NCBI RefSeq assembly: GCF_002091715.1
Contig: NZ_BDAG01000022.1
Location: 1 to 64,000 of the forward strand
Direction: 5' to 3'
DNA length: 64,000 bases
From: Pseudomonas migulae NBRC 103157
GTDB taxonomy: Bacteria; Pseudomonadota; Gammaproteobacteria; Pseudomonadales; Pseudomonadaceae
The stretch's first letter is position 1. Every line of letters begins with the position of its first letter. Below, in pieces: positions 19,001-26,018 of the stretch. Under the pieces are notes generated by a model, which had not been told where the DNA came from, did no database searches, and saw only the letters and a list, made by a program, of their open reading frames with translations. The position numbers and the translations under genes are program-made.

Positions 19001-20865
19001 TCGGTGACGAACTCGTCGATCTCGTTGCCGAGCTGACGGGTCACCCCGCGAATGATCGCCCCTGCCGCTTCGTCCGCGGTAGCCCCGCTGCCGGCGAACG
19101 CCAGCGGATTGAGGAAGGCCGCGATCAGACCGAGCTGCGTGTCAGGGTTGTTCGGGTCAGTGAGCAGCGGATTGAACTCGGGGTCGAAGCGATCGACAGT
19201 CTCGGTCAACATCGAGTGACCGAAGCGATACACCACGTGGGCGAACTCGGCGAGGATGGCCGGGTTGATCGAAGTGTCATAGCCGTTGGGGGCAAGGAAC
19301 TCGTCGACCTGCGGTTGAACGGTCCGCGCGAACTCCTCGAACACCAGGTGCTGGTACTGCATCTCGGTGCCGAACTTGGCGGCCTGGAACAGCCGTTCGC
19401 CGTCCCACACCAATGCTGCGATTTCGGCGGGAGTAGTCGGTATCGCCGCGACATCGTCGGCCAGCCACTCATTGAGGAACGCCAGATCGCCGGAGGCCAG
19501 GATGGTTTCCTTGGATTGCTGGACCAGGCGGTTGTGCTCGGAATGGAACACATGGTGCACAGCGGTCAGGCCGATGTTTTCGTTCGCCCGGCCATCGCCG
19601 GCAATGTAGTGAGCGTCGAGCAGTTCGTTGTCGTAGGTCAGGTTGTTGCCGCCCGGTCCCGCTGGCTGAGCATTGCCGATATCGGCGTCAGCATCCGCTT
19701 GAAGAACCCCGCCGACGACGACCGGCGCGGCATTGTGGGCGATGTCGTCGAGGAAGCCATGACCGGTGCTCACAGCGTTGGCCAGACTGATCGGAGCATC
19801 CCGGTTGCCTTCGACCAGTTGCGTGACGTCATCAGCTGTACCGGCGATACCGTCAGCGCCGTTACTGATGCGTATCACCACCTGCGGCATACCGCTCGGG
19901 CCCCGGATGAAGTTGCCATACGCGTCGGTCGCCAGCAGCGGCACGTTGTGCACATCGGCGTCGGTCAGGTCGATGCCGAGAATGTCGCGGGCCTGGGCCT
20001 TGACCACTGCCCAGGTCGCCATGCCGCCATTTTCCGCGCCACCATCATCGGCAGTGCCGAACTTGCCGTCGGCGCCCAGATCGCGGTTGGTAATCAAGCG
20101 CCCGGTGGCAACAGGGTCACCTGCTGCGTTGATGACGTATTCGCGCAGGAACACCTGATGCGAGGGGTGCGAGCTGTAAGTCTGGCTCTGGTCCACGAAC
20201 GGAGAGGTGGTGTTGGGCTGACCATCATCCGTAGTGCCGAGAATTCCGTCCGCACCGGCTGTACGTACTGCCCGTGGCAGCACCATGAAGTTGGTCGGGC
20301 TGCCCGGCACGAACAACGGATCGTCCGGCTGCAACGGAATAAACACGAAGTCGGTAATGCTCTTGCTGACCAGGTCGAGGCCATGATCGAAGAACTGGCC
20401 AAAGAACGTCATCCACGAGTTGAAGCCGGCGGTCAGACCGGCGTCCGCCGACTGGTTGGGAATGAAGAACACTTGCGTGTCGTCGTCCGTGCCGAAGACA
20501 CCGTCGGGGCCTGGGCTGATGACCGGGTCTGCACCGCCGTTCGCCGCAACCGCGGCCGGGTTGTTGGCGGTCTGATCAACGATCAGGTTACTGATAATCC
20601 TCGGCTGCGGGTCCACCACCGTCCCTGTCCCGGTGTATGACGCCAGGAACGAGGTATCCAGCAGGCGCGGGAACGCATTGTCCGCAGCGCCAAATTCACT
20701 TTGCCCGGCGACCAGGTTGTTGTAGCTGCCATCGACGGTACGCAAGCCGAATGGCACCTGACTGTTGGGTAGCAAATCACTGAGGCTGGCGCCGTCGGCA
20801 TGTGCTTCTGCGATGAAAATTTGCTTGAGGATGAACTCCAGGTCGGACTTGTTGAAATTGGCCAT
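10042..20865 (-). CDS. Giant secreted RTX protein with two tandem animal-type haem peroxidase modules
   Basis: The start is placed at 20865 (MANFNKSDLEF; GAGGGC upstream), giving 3607 residues. Module 1 (about 1-1490) has an animal haem peroxidase domain with distal-His motif FFGQFFDHGLDL (about 155) and proximal-His motif YRFGHSMLTETVDRF (about 545), then RTX nonapeptides (GGxGxDxL, about 900-1090). Module 2 (about 1495-2970) repeats this layout (HG motif near 1692, FGHSML near 2078, RTX 2430-2600). Next come Ig/cadherin-like repeats (YQWQ; about 2970-3160) and a C-terminal RTX array (3165-3525), ending in an acidic, hydrophobic type I secretion tail. Ten GxDGxxGTxDD inserts, of the calcium-binding type reported in bacterial peroxidases of this family (PERCAL; P. 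putida PepA), lie in the peroxidase domains. The divergent type I exporter at 21535-25948 is the obvious secretion route. It is likely an extracellular calcium-dependent peroxidase. Confidence 0.9.
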   Translation of the reverse strand: MANFNKSDLEFILKQIFIAEAHADGASLSDLLPNSQVPFGLRTVDGSYNNLVAGQSEFGAADNAFPRLLDTSFLASYTGTGTVVDPQPRIISNLIVDQTANNPAAVAANGGADPVISPGPDGVFGTDDDTQVFFIPNQSADAGLTAGFNSWMTFFGQFFDHGLDLVSKSITDFVFIPLQPDDPLFVPGSPTNFMVLPRAVRTAGADGILGTTDDGQPNTTSPFVDQSQTYSSHPSHQVFLREYVINAAGDPVATGRLITNRDLGADGKFGTADDGGAENGGMATWAVVKAQARDILGIDLTDADVHNVPLLATDAYGNFIRGPSGMPQVVIRISNGADGIAGTADDVTQLVEGNRDAPISLANAVSTGHGFLDDIAHNAAPVVVGGVLQADADADIGNAQPAGPGGNNLTYDNELLDAHYIAGDGRANENIGLTAVHHVFHSEHNRLVQQSKETILASGDLAFLNEWLADDVAAIPTTPAEIAALVWDGERLFQAAKFGTEMQYQHLVFEEFARTVQPQVDEFLAPNGYDTSINPAILAEFAHVVYRFGHSMLTETVDRFDPEFNPLLTDPNNPDTQLGLIAAFLNPLAFAGSGATADEAAGAIIRGVTRQLGNEIDEFVTEALRNNLLGLPLDLPALNLARGRDTGIPTLNEARREFYQTTGDSQLKPYISWADLADSLKHPESLVNFIAAYGTHDTITSATTLAGKRDAALALVFGGADAPADRLDFLNSSGDWANVTTAGRDGVLGTADDLTGVTISGVDDIDFWVGGLAEEKMPFGGMLGSTFNFVFETQMEALQNGDRFYYLSRTAGLNFGTELENNSFAKLIMLNTDVTHLSNTVFLTPAFTLEVNQANQYTGLGVGGRADPTGGLMINGVEIVPLVIRDNPDTVGADNNFLHYTGEDHVVLGGTAGNDIIISSEGDDTLYGDGGNDVLEGGSGNDAVLGGAGDDIITDSFGDNRLEGNDGNDVIVAGSMLVAGNLILGGDGQDFIITTEDISLTFGGQGDDFILGAKTNLPPTGNEGDDWIEKGTQDGAPGDNFSPLLNDDTIGNDIFVGGGGFDEMLGEGGDDIFVGSDAQDKMDGMSGFDWVTYKNDQVGVTVDLSLAALAQPHGNAPNQNTGVFNPVGASPASILDRFAEVEGLSGSKFGDVLKGDDVDAVTILNHGGATGGALTNVALIRGLEQFLADAGLPTTGFATGNIILGGNGSDLIEGRGGDDLIDGDKWINVRIAVYAPDDVNHTGPEIASFDSMVDMIPFMLDRTYNPGQLKAVREILPGTSTGGAAFDTAIFSGLQSEYTVTQDTRGTANLADDVWTVTDTVAGRDGTDTLLHIERLQFADTQRVLVPGQNAQPTGRPTVTDGNGGDITVGDTLTVSMAGVRDADNVAAGNLQGLVNTSVSYYWQFEANPGSGVFEDIILLPAGDLAFQSADGTSFKVSPDLAGLSLRVKAIYQDGHGTTEVVFSQPTSVVVPGEPVVPTAQAPVVDATAGGAGLHMVRSDLNFILDQIKIAEADAAGQDILSLIPNIRAPLGLRAVDGSNNNLMNLNGINNTEFGAADNVFPRVSDPVFNPAEGAPAGFFGPGSPAIPGSSYQQTSGNVFDSQPRTISNLIVDQTSNNPAAYATAYDVGADGVLNFGTPGNDDVLKDGVRIVASPGLDGQFGTGDDHDVYMFENTAPDAGLSAPFNAWMTFFGQFFDHGLDLVTKGGSGTIFIPLQPDDPLYVPGGNTNFMVLTRATNLPGADGVLGTADDIHEHTNTTSPFVDQNQTYSSHPSHQVFLRSYLLTDDGPIATGRLITNRDLGADGKFGTADDSEIGGMATWKVVKAQANDILGIHLTDADVDNAPLLATDAYGNFIKGPNGFPMVVMKGADGLGGTADDVLVEGNPLAPVDLTNAVRTGHQFLADIAHNAAPVFSGGVLAPDADSDIGNDVPFNPQTGANLAYDNELLDAHYIAGDGRVNENIGLTAVHAIFHSEHNRLVAQTKDTVLDSGDVAFLNEWLLNPVSALPANQAEIDALVWNGERLFQAAKFGTEMQYQHLVFEEFARTIQPNIDLFFAPTQVYDVDLDASIVAEFAHTVYRFGHSMLTETVDRFDVDFNVVGDPNSADPDQQLGLIAAFLNPLAYAASGVTPEDATSAIVRGITRQAGNEIDEFVTEALRNNLLGLPLDLPAINIARGRDVGIPSLNAIRRDIYSQTGDTQLKPYTSWVDLVQHLKHPESLINFIAAYGTHESITAATTLEDKRAAAMALVFGGTGAPADRLEFLNGTGTWANVTRAGKDGVLGTADDLKGVTITGVDAIDLWIGGLAEAKTPFGGMLGSTFNFVFENQLEKLQDGDRFYYLERTAGLSMNAELESNSFAKLIMANTSATHLPGLVFSDPGFYLERDQSKQYNDGLGNADPLGENGEQVVFRDNPLTAGPDTNYIRYSGAEHIVLGGTNAADILISSEGDDTVWGDGGNDRIEGGDGNDQLRGGAGDDIITDKGGDDNIQGGDGNDVLHGGNGVNLIIGGFGSDFIVTGEDASEAIGGQGNDFILGSKANEQDMGNEGDDWIEKGTSDGAPGDNFDPAGNDPVIGHDVFIGGNENDKFNGEGGDDIMVGSLGLGDRYIGGSGFDWATFKGLAQGVTIDYTDRFFDVPTMPGSGASALVRFDIMEGLSGSSHGDFLRGDNEDATSLPTAGATGSVLTNIDLINGLADLLPDGATFFDGGNIILGGSGSDLIEGRGGDDIIDGDKWLNVRISVRANADGTGAEIATFDSMEPLVPFMLNGTYNPGQLVIVREILTGNDSFDTALYSGNLGEYGIEIDGDTVIVTDSVAGRDGVDRLTGIERLQFADVAVSSGVGTAQNNDPSGHLAILDAATGVREDTPVAGQLLRVSGSAVRDVDSQSATNPTGAVTGGVAYYWQVETIPGTGVYEDITFIAAGEAMRATGSTFLVGPDEAGLNIRVRAVYQDGQGTLEIVDSSGNSEPTEGATVTGLAVQNQLLTADTSTIVDADGLSNPQFTYQWQANDGLGFVNIDGATASTFALGQAQVGQEVRVMIGYVDNFGVAESVSSNILGPVDNVNDAPTGALLISDTTPDQGQVLTALTAGIADADGLGTFSYQWQQGVGTSFTDINGATASTFTPGVAQGNLQIRVIVRYTDGFGALESLTSAATAAVAVLSGVVLQGNAQANTLTGGAGNDVLLGLGGSDTLNGLAGADQLFGGTGNDILNGGDDDDVLNGEDGNDTLNGGLGADVMNGGAGNDTFVVDNVGDLVNEALGGGTDLVQTGFTNYQLGANVENLTYTGASNFTGTGNALANTITGGVGNDLLDGGAGADRMVGGAGNDTYIVDAATDVVVEVGGGGTDTVQTSLASYTLGGNVENLTYTGVGNFAGSGNGLNNVITAGVGNDTLNGGGGNDTLNGNSGNDTLNGDAGNDQLFGGLGTDTLNGGNGDDSLDGGDGADTLNGGAGNDTLLGGLGDDSLDGGTGSDLLQGGDGNDTLLGGDANDTLLGGIGDDFIDGGNGNDTVTGGAGNDMMVASNGNDIFMFSAGFGVDQIIGFDAIAGGGQDRLDISAFNITAATFAGNVTIADVGADTLVSFAGADSIRLVGVADATTVTATDFILAT

Positions 20866-21534
20866 TTTGCTTGCCCTCGATCTCTTTGGGGAAGGACACG
20901 GGCGATAGGAGTCCGCCCACGCCCAGTCAGGTGCTGGCTTGCGCAGTGTGTTGGTTCTTTTTTTTTGGCGAGCGCTGACACGGGAAGGCAAAGCCGTTAA
21001 ACGGCCCCCCGGGATGCGCGCCTGGAATTCGCTAAAGAATGGCTCGCTGTGCGATCAGGCAGAGCGACCCAGAGACCTGGGCGGGCCATGGAAACATGCA
21101 GTCAAGGCGAACTTCCTGAACAACCCCTTCCCTCTGCAAAAGAACGAAACGATCGACATGTGTGCTCCCTCGAACTCTGCGCCTCGCGTTGCCAAAGAGT
21201 TGACAGGCTTCAGGCGGACGGTGCCGTCAATGAGTAAGACTAAAGTCGCACAGCAAATAATTGTCAATTTTACGACGCTCAAACCTGACGACCGGCACTT
21301 GACCTTACAACTAGCTGTTTTTAATAGACTTATAGAAAGTTCGATGCACCATTAGAGCGAAATGTTATTTCAGGTTGTTACATCGCCACCTACGCTGCTG
21401 GCTATGGGAGCAACGCAGAAATGGCAGGAGATTCTCCCTAGAGCGAACCCCTGCATATCGACGGCTACTTGCGAATCACACGTGTTAGCTGTTGCGCCGC
21501 AAGGGCTAACGGCTTTTCGAGAGGGGTCAGCCAA
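20866..21534. promoter_or_regulatory. Divergent control region between the peroxidase gene and the type I secretion operon
   Basis: About 670 bases without a convincing gene. The part from 21239 to 21380 is clearly AT-richer than its surroundings, as expected for promoters and regulator sites. No clear -35/-10 pair or palindromic operator could be fixed by eye. The long spacing fits independent control of the two units. Confidence 0.4.
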
Positions 21535-23271
21535 ATGTACAAACAATCGAGTACTCGATCCGAATTGGCAGACGCACTCTTTCGCCTTCGTCGCAGTTTT
21601 TATTCACTGGCAGCTTTCAGTGGTGTCATCAACGTCATGATGTTGACGCCAGCCGTTTATATGCTGCAGGTTTATGATCGCGCCCTGGTCAGCCGAAACG
21701 TCACAACGTTGACGATGTTGACCTTTCTGGTGATAGGCCTGTTCTTGCTGATGGCCACGCTGGAAATGTTCCGCACCCGCGTGCTGATCCGGGTTGGCAA
21801 CTGCCTGGACATGGACCTCAACCGACGCATTTTCACCGCGGCATTCGAGCGCAACCTGAGCCGCGCCGGTGGCAATCCGGCCCAGGCCCTGCAGGATCTC
21901 GCGCAGGTGCGTCAATTTCTTACCGGTAATGGCCTGTTCGCTTTCTTTGATGCGCCATGGACGCCGATCTACCTGCTGGTCGCCTATCTGATTCACCCGC
22001 TGCTCGGACTGGTCACGCTGATCGGCTCACTGATTCTGGTGGGCCTGGCTTATCTCACCGAGAAGGCAACGCAAAAGCCGCTGGCCGAAGCCAATCAGGC
22101 CGCCCTCTCCTCCGCCAGCTACGCCAACAACAACCTGCGCAACGCCGAGGTCATCGAGGCCATGGGCATGCTGCCGTCAATCGGCAAGCGCTGGTACCAA
22201 AGCCATTTGCGCATTCTGGAAATGCAGACCCTGGCCTCCGACCGCGCCGCCCTGATCAGCAGCACCGGGCGCTTCGTGCGTATCACGTTGCAGTCGCTGA
22301 TCCTGGGCGCCGGCGCGCTGCTGGCGATCGAAGGCAAGATCACCCCCGGGATGATGATTGCTTGCTCGATCCTCACCGGCCGTGCACTGGCTCCGGTGGA
22401 GCAAGTCATCGCGTCGTGGAAGCAACTGCTTGGCTGCCGTTCGGCCTGGGGCCGGCTGAACGAAATGCTGAACGACTATCCGCGCCGGCCACCGAGCATG
22501 TCGCTGCAGCGGCCGCTGGGCATGCTGGCGGTAGAGAACGTGTATGCCGGCGCCCCCGGCACCAACAACACAATTCTGCGCGGGGTGAGCTTCAACCTTT
22601 CCCCCGGCGAAAGCCTTGGCATTATCGGCCCGTCCGCCTCGGGCAAATCCACCCTCGCCCGCCTGATGGTCGGTGTCTGGCCGGCACAGGCCGGCAAGGT
22701 GCGCCTGGACAGTGCGGACATCTTCACCTGGAACAAGGGCGAACTTGGCCCCTGGCTCGGTTACCTGCCACAGGACGTGGAACTGTTCGAGGGCACCATC
22801 GCCGACAACATTGCACGCTTTGGTGAAGTGGACAGCGACGCAGTCATCCGCGCCGCCAGAACGACTGGCGTGCACGAGATGATCCTGCGTTTCCCGCAGG
22901 GTTATGAGACCCGTCTGGGCACCGATGGCAGCCCGCTTTCCGGTGGCCAGAAGCAACGCATCGCCCTGGCCCGCGCATTGTATGGAGACCCCAATCTGAT
23001 TGTGCTGGATGAGCCGAATGCCAACCTCGACGACGTCGGTGAGAAGGCCTTGGTCGATGCGCTAGCCCAACTCAAAAACCGCGGCGCCACGGTCATCCTG
23101 ATTTCCCACCGTCCCAATGTGCTCTGCGCCGTTGACAAGGTGTTGATGTTGCGAGACGGCGGCGTGCAGATGCTCGGCAGTCGCGACGAAGTATTCGCAG
23201 CGCTGCGCAAGGCCAGTGTGATGCCTGCAGGCGCATCAACCCCGCTGGCCTCCGTCAAAGCACGGGAGTGA
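21535..23271 (+). CDS. Type I secretion ABC transporter (PrtD/AprD family)
   Basis: The ATG at 21535 (MYKQSSTRSE) has GAGGGG upstream, giving 578 residues, the usual size for PrtD/AprD. The N-terminal half holds six transmembrane helices (LAAFSGVINVMMLTPAVYMLQVYDR onward). The C-terminal ATPase has Walker A GPSASGKST (about 365-373), signature LSGGQKQRIALARAL, Walker B LIVLDEPNANLD and a switch His (ISHRP). It lacks the C39-like N-terminal domain of the HlyB group, as is usual for exporters of RTX proteases and related proteins. It starts an operon with the adaptor (6-base gap) and the TolC-like gene. Confidence 0.92.
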   Translation: MYKQSSTRSELADALFRLRRSFYSLAAFSGVINVMMLTPAVYMLQVYDRALVSRNVTTLTMLTFLVIGLFLLMATLEMFRTRVLIRVGNCLDMDLNRRIFTAAFERNLSRAGGNPAQALQDLAQVRQFLTGNGLFAFFDAPWTPIYLLVAYLIHPLLGLVTLIGSLILVGLAYLTEKATQKPLAEANQAALSSASYANNNLRNAEVIEAMGMLPSIGKRWYQSHLRILEMQTLASDRAALISSTGRFVRITLQSLILGAGALLAIEGKITPGMMIACSILTGRALAPVEQVIASWKQLLGCRSAWGRLNEMLNDYPRRPPSMSLQRPLGMLAVENVYAGAPGTNNTILRGVSFNLSPGESLGIIGPSASGKSTLARLMVGVWPAQAGKVRLDSADIFTWNKGELGPWLGYLPQDVELFEGTIADNIARFGEVDSDAVIRAARTTGVHEMILRFPQGYETRLGTDGSPLSGGQKQRIALARALYGDPNLIVLDEPNANLDDVGEKALVDALAQLKNRGATVILISHRPNVLCAVDKVLMLRDGGVQMLGSRDEVFAALRKASVMPAGASTPLASVKARE

Positions 23272-23277
23272 CCGATC

Positions 23278-24618
23278 ATGCAAATGAGCCAACACACCGA
23301 CATGATTCTCACCGACTCCAGGCACACGGTAGATCTGGACGTCGCCAAACCCGTGCGCAAAGCCATGTGGCTGGTGCTCGCCGGCTTCGGCGGCTTCCTC
23401 CTGTGGTCATGGCTGGCGCCGCTGGATGCCGGCGTGGTGGCGACAGGCACGGTAAAAGTCACCAGCAATCGCAAAGCCGTGCAGCATCTGAGCGGCGGCA
23501 CCGTGGAGGCCATTCTTGTTCGCGAAGGCGACTCAGTGAAAAAAGGTCAGGAGGTGGTCCGCCTCGACTCGCTGCGCGCCCTTGCCGAACAGGGTGCGGT
23601 CAGCGCCCAGTACATCGTCAGCAAGACAGTGGAAAACCGCCTGGAAGCGGAACGTGACGACCGTGATGTGGTGAACTTCGACCCCGAATTGCTCAAGCGC
23701 TTCGGCAATGATCCGCGCCTGGTGGCCGCCATGGATCTGCAACAACGCTTGCTGGACACTCGGCGCGCCGGCCTCGCTGGCGAGATCAGCATCCTGCAGG
23801 AAAACCTCGCAGCGTCGGCGGTACAGCTCAAGGGCCTGCAGCAGGTCTATGGGGCCCGCGCCTCCCAGATCAACTTCCTCAACCAGGAACTCAAAGGCAC
23901 CCGCTTGCTGGCGGCCGAAGGCTATGTGCCGCGCAACCGCCTGCTTGAGCTGGAACGCAGCAACGCCGACCTCGCCGCCGGCCAGGCCGAGAACCTCAAC
24001 AACATCGCTCGCGTGCGTAGCCAGACCACCGAAATCAAGCTGCGCATCCTGCAGCGCCAGCACGATTACCTGAAGGAAGTCGAATCGCAGCTCACCGACA
24101 CCGCCAAGGAAAACACCACCCTGGCCGACCGCTTGCGTGCGCTGGACTATGAAGTGACCCACACGGTCATTCGCTCGCCGATCGATGGCATGGTCCAGTC
24201 CCTGAGCATTGCCACTGTCGGCGGGATCATCCAGCCCGGCTTCAAGATCATGGAAATCGTTCCGGACAACGAGCCGCTGCAGGTCGACGCGATGATTCCC
24301 GTGCAGGCCATCGACAAGATGGTCCCCGGACTCGATGTAGACATTGCCTTCCCGGCCTTCAACCATGCCCAGACGCCCAACATCCCCGGCCGCGTGAAGA
24401 CCGTCTCCGCCGACCGCCTGATGGACGAGGAAAGCAAGCAACCGTTCTATCTGGCCCAGGTGGAAGTCACGCCCGATGGCATGAGCCTGCTTGGCAGCAA
24501 TCACATTCGCCCCGGTATGCCCGCCAGCGTCACCATCAAGACTGGCGAGCGCAACTTGATGAGTTACCTGCTCAAACCTATGCTCGAGCGTGTTGACAGC
24601 TCCTTCAAGGAACAATGA
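23278..24618 (+). CDS. HlyD-family membrane fusion protein of the type I exporter
   Basis: 446 residues: a cytoplasmic N-terminus, one transmembrane helix (AMWLVLAGFGGFLLWSWLAPLDAG, about 29-52), a lipoyl half-motif (GTVKVTSNRKAVQHLSGGTVEAILVREGDSVKKGQEV), a long coiled-coil hairpin (about 90-280) and the second lipoyl half (HTVIRSPIDGMVQSL), then a beta-barrel. This is the PrtE/AprE layout. Stop-to-start distance to the TolC-like gene is one base, so translation is probably coupled. Met1 or Met3 could be the start. Confidence 0.9.
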   Translation: MQMSQHTDMILTDSRHTVDLDVAKPVRKAMWLVLAGFGGFLLWSWLAPLDAGVVATGTVKVTSNRKAVQHLSGGTVEAILVREGDSVKKGQEVVRLDSLRALAEQGAVSAQYIVSKTVENRLEAERDDRDVVNFDPELLKRFGNDPRLVAAMDLQQRLLDTRRAGLAGEISILQENLAASAVQLKGLQQVYGARASQINFLNQELKGTRLLAAEGYVPRNRLLELERSNADLAAGQAENLNNIARVRSQTTEIKLRILQRQHDYLKEVESQLTDTAKENTTLADRLRALDYEVTHTVIRSPIDGMVQSLSIATVGGIIQPGFKIMEIVPDNEPLQVDAMIPVQAIDKMVPGLDVDIAFPAFNHAQTPNIPGRVKTVSADRLMDEESKQPFYLAQVEVTPDGMSLLGSNHIRPGMPASVTIKTGERNLMSYLLKPMLERVDSSFKEQ

Positions 24619-24619
24619 A

Positions 24620-25948
24620 ATGGACCGTCATTGCCTGTGTTTCTGCCTGCTGGCGTTATCCCTCCCGACCAGCGCCATGGACCTCAAACAAGCGTGGGAT
24701 CTGTTGCAATACCAAGGCCCCGTCTACCGCGCCGCCGTGCATGAAAAAGAGGCCGGCCTGGAAAACCGCGCCATCGGCCAGGCCGGTCTGCTACCGCAGA
24801 TCAGTGCTTCGGCCTACGACAACAAGGTCAATGGCACCCAGCGCCAGAGCGGCATCGAAAGGGATCTCGACTACGACTCCAAGGGCGCCAACGTGCGCTT
24901 GCGCCAGCCACTGTTCAACAAACAGAAAATGGCCGAGTACCGCCAGGGTAAACAGCGTGCCGACTACAGCGTCGCGGTGTTCGATGCCAAGAGTCAGGAC
25001 GCGGCGGTGCGCCTCGCCGAAAGCTATTTCGACGTGCTGCTGGCCAGTGAAACCATCGTCCTCGCCAAGGCCAAGTTGAGTGCTTTCGATGAGCAACTCG
25101 CCTCGGCGAAACGGCGCATGGAGCTGGGGGCCGGCACCGTCACCGACATCGACGAGTCAATCGCTCGCCGCGACCTCGCCGAAGCTGAACTGATCGAAGC
25201 GCAGGACAACCTGATCAATGCGCGGCGCAAGCTTGAGGAATACATCGGAGAAACCCCCGAATCGCTGACCACCTTGCGTCCGAGCTTCGATATGCCACCG
25301 CTGCTACCGAGCAACCTGCAGGACTGGTTGGTCAAGGCTCAGAGCGATAGCCCGCTGATCCATGCGCGCCGTCATAGCAGCGACCTGGCTGAGGAAGAAG
25401 TGAAGCGCGCCAAAGCGGGTCACTGGCCGACTCTGGATTTCGTTGCCGGCTACACCGCAGGCGATAGCCAATCAATCTCCGAGCTGAATCAACGCAACCG
25501 CTATGCCTCAATCGGGCTGGAGGTCAATTTCCCGCTGTACAACGGTGGCGGCACCAGCGCGCTGACACGCCAGGCCAGTGCCAATAGTTCCAAGGCCCTG
25601 GACGAACTCGACGCCACACGACAGGAAGTCATCTCCGGAACCACCCGCGAGTATGCCGGCGTACAGAGCGGCGCCAAACGCATTCGCGCACTGGAGCGAG
25701 CCGTAGAGTCCAACGAACGCTCACTGATGTCGACACGCAAGGGCTTCAAGGAAGGAGGCACCAGCACCAACTCGGACGTGCTCAATGCCGAAGAGCTGCT
25801 CTTCGTTGCGCGCCACGACCTGTTCGAGGCGAAGCTGCGGTACTTGATGTCTCGCCTGCGCCTCGCCTCTTCGGTGGGCAGTCTGGGCGATGACGACATC
25901 GACCACATCAACAACTACCTCGGCCCGGAACTGTTGGTCACCAACTGA
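24620..25948 (+). CDS. TolC-family outer membrane protein of the type I exporter
   Basis: The ATG at 24620 lies one base after the previous stop, with AAGGAAC at the end of the adaptor gene. The 442-residue product has a signal peptide (MDRHCLCFCLLALSLPTSA), then two outer-membrane efflux repeats of helical hairpins with conserved NxxARxxLE-like (DNLINARRKLEEY) and YNGG segments. It completes the three-part exporter for the divergent RTX peroxidase. A terminator follows at 25960-25987. Confidence 0.9.
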   Translation: MDRHCLCFCLLALSLPTSAMDLKQAWDLLQYQGPVYRAAVHEKEAGLENRAIGQAGLLPQISASAYDNKVNGTQRQSGIERDLDYDSKGANVRLRQPLFNKQKMAEYRQGKQRADYSVAVFDAKSQDAAVRLAESYFDVLLASETIVLAKAKLSAFDEQLASAKRRMELGAGTVTDIDESIARRDLAEAELIEAQDNLINARRKLEEYIGETPESLTTLRPSFDMPPLLPSNLQDWLVKAQSDSPLIHARRHSSDLAEEEVKRAKAGHWPTLDFVAGYTAGDSQSISELNQRNRYASIGLEVNFPLYNGGGTSALTRQASANSSKALDELDATRQEVISGTTREYAGVQSGAKRIRALERAVESNERSLMSTRKGFKEGGTSTNSDVLNAEELLFVARHDLFEAKLRYLMSRLRLASSVGSLGDDDIDHINNYLGPELLVTN

Positions 25949-25959
25949 GGTTCACCTAC

Positions 25960-25987
25960 ACGCCCCCGCAGGGGCTTGCGGTGTTTT
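25960..25987 (+). terminator. Terminator of the type I secretion operon
   Basis: CCGCA-GGGGCT-TGCGG hairpin followed by TGTTTTT, 12 bases after the TolC-like stop codon. Confidence 0.75.
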
Positions 25988-26018
25988 TACGGCGTGTTTG
26001 AGCACGCTTATCCCATGC

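Noticed and set aside
16381..20640. A 1419-codon plus-strand open frame opposite the giant peroxidase gene
   Set aside because: It is exactly antisense to the RTX/peroxidase gene, has no recognisable domain and results from the GC-rich third-position bias and repeats of the real gene. The same holds for 10612-13038, 13141-14316 and 14431-16251.
21198..21230. Possible sigma-70 promoter with TTGACA
   Set aside because: The -35 hexamer is good but the -10 position (GTCAAT) is poor, so it was not called.
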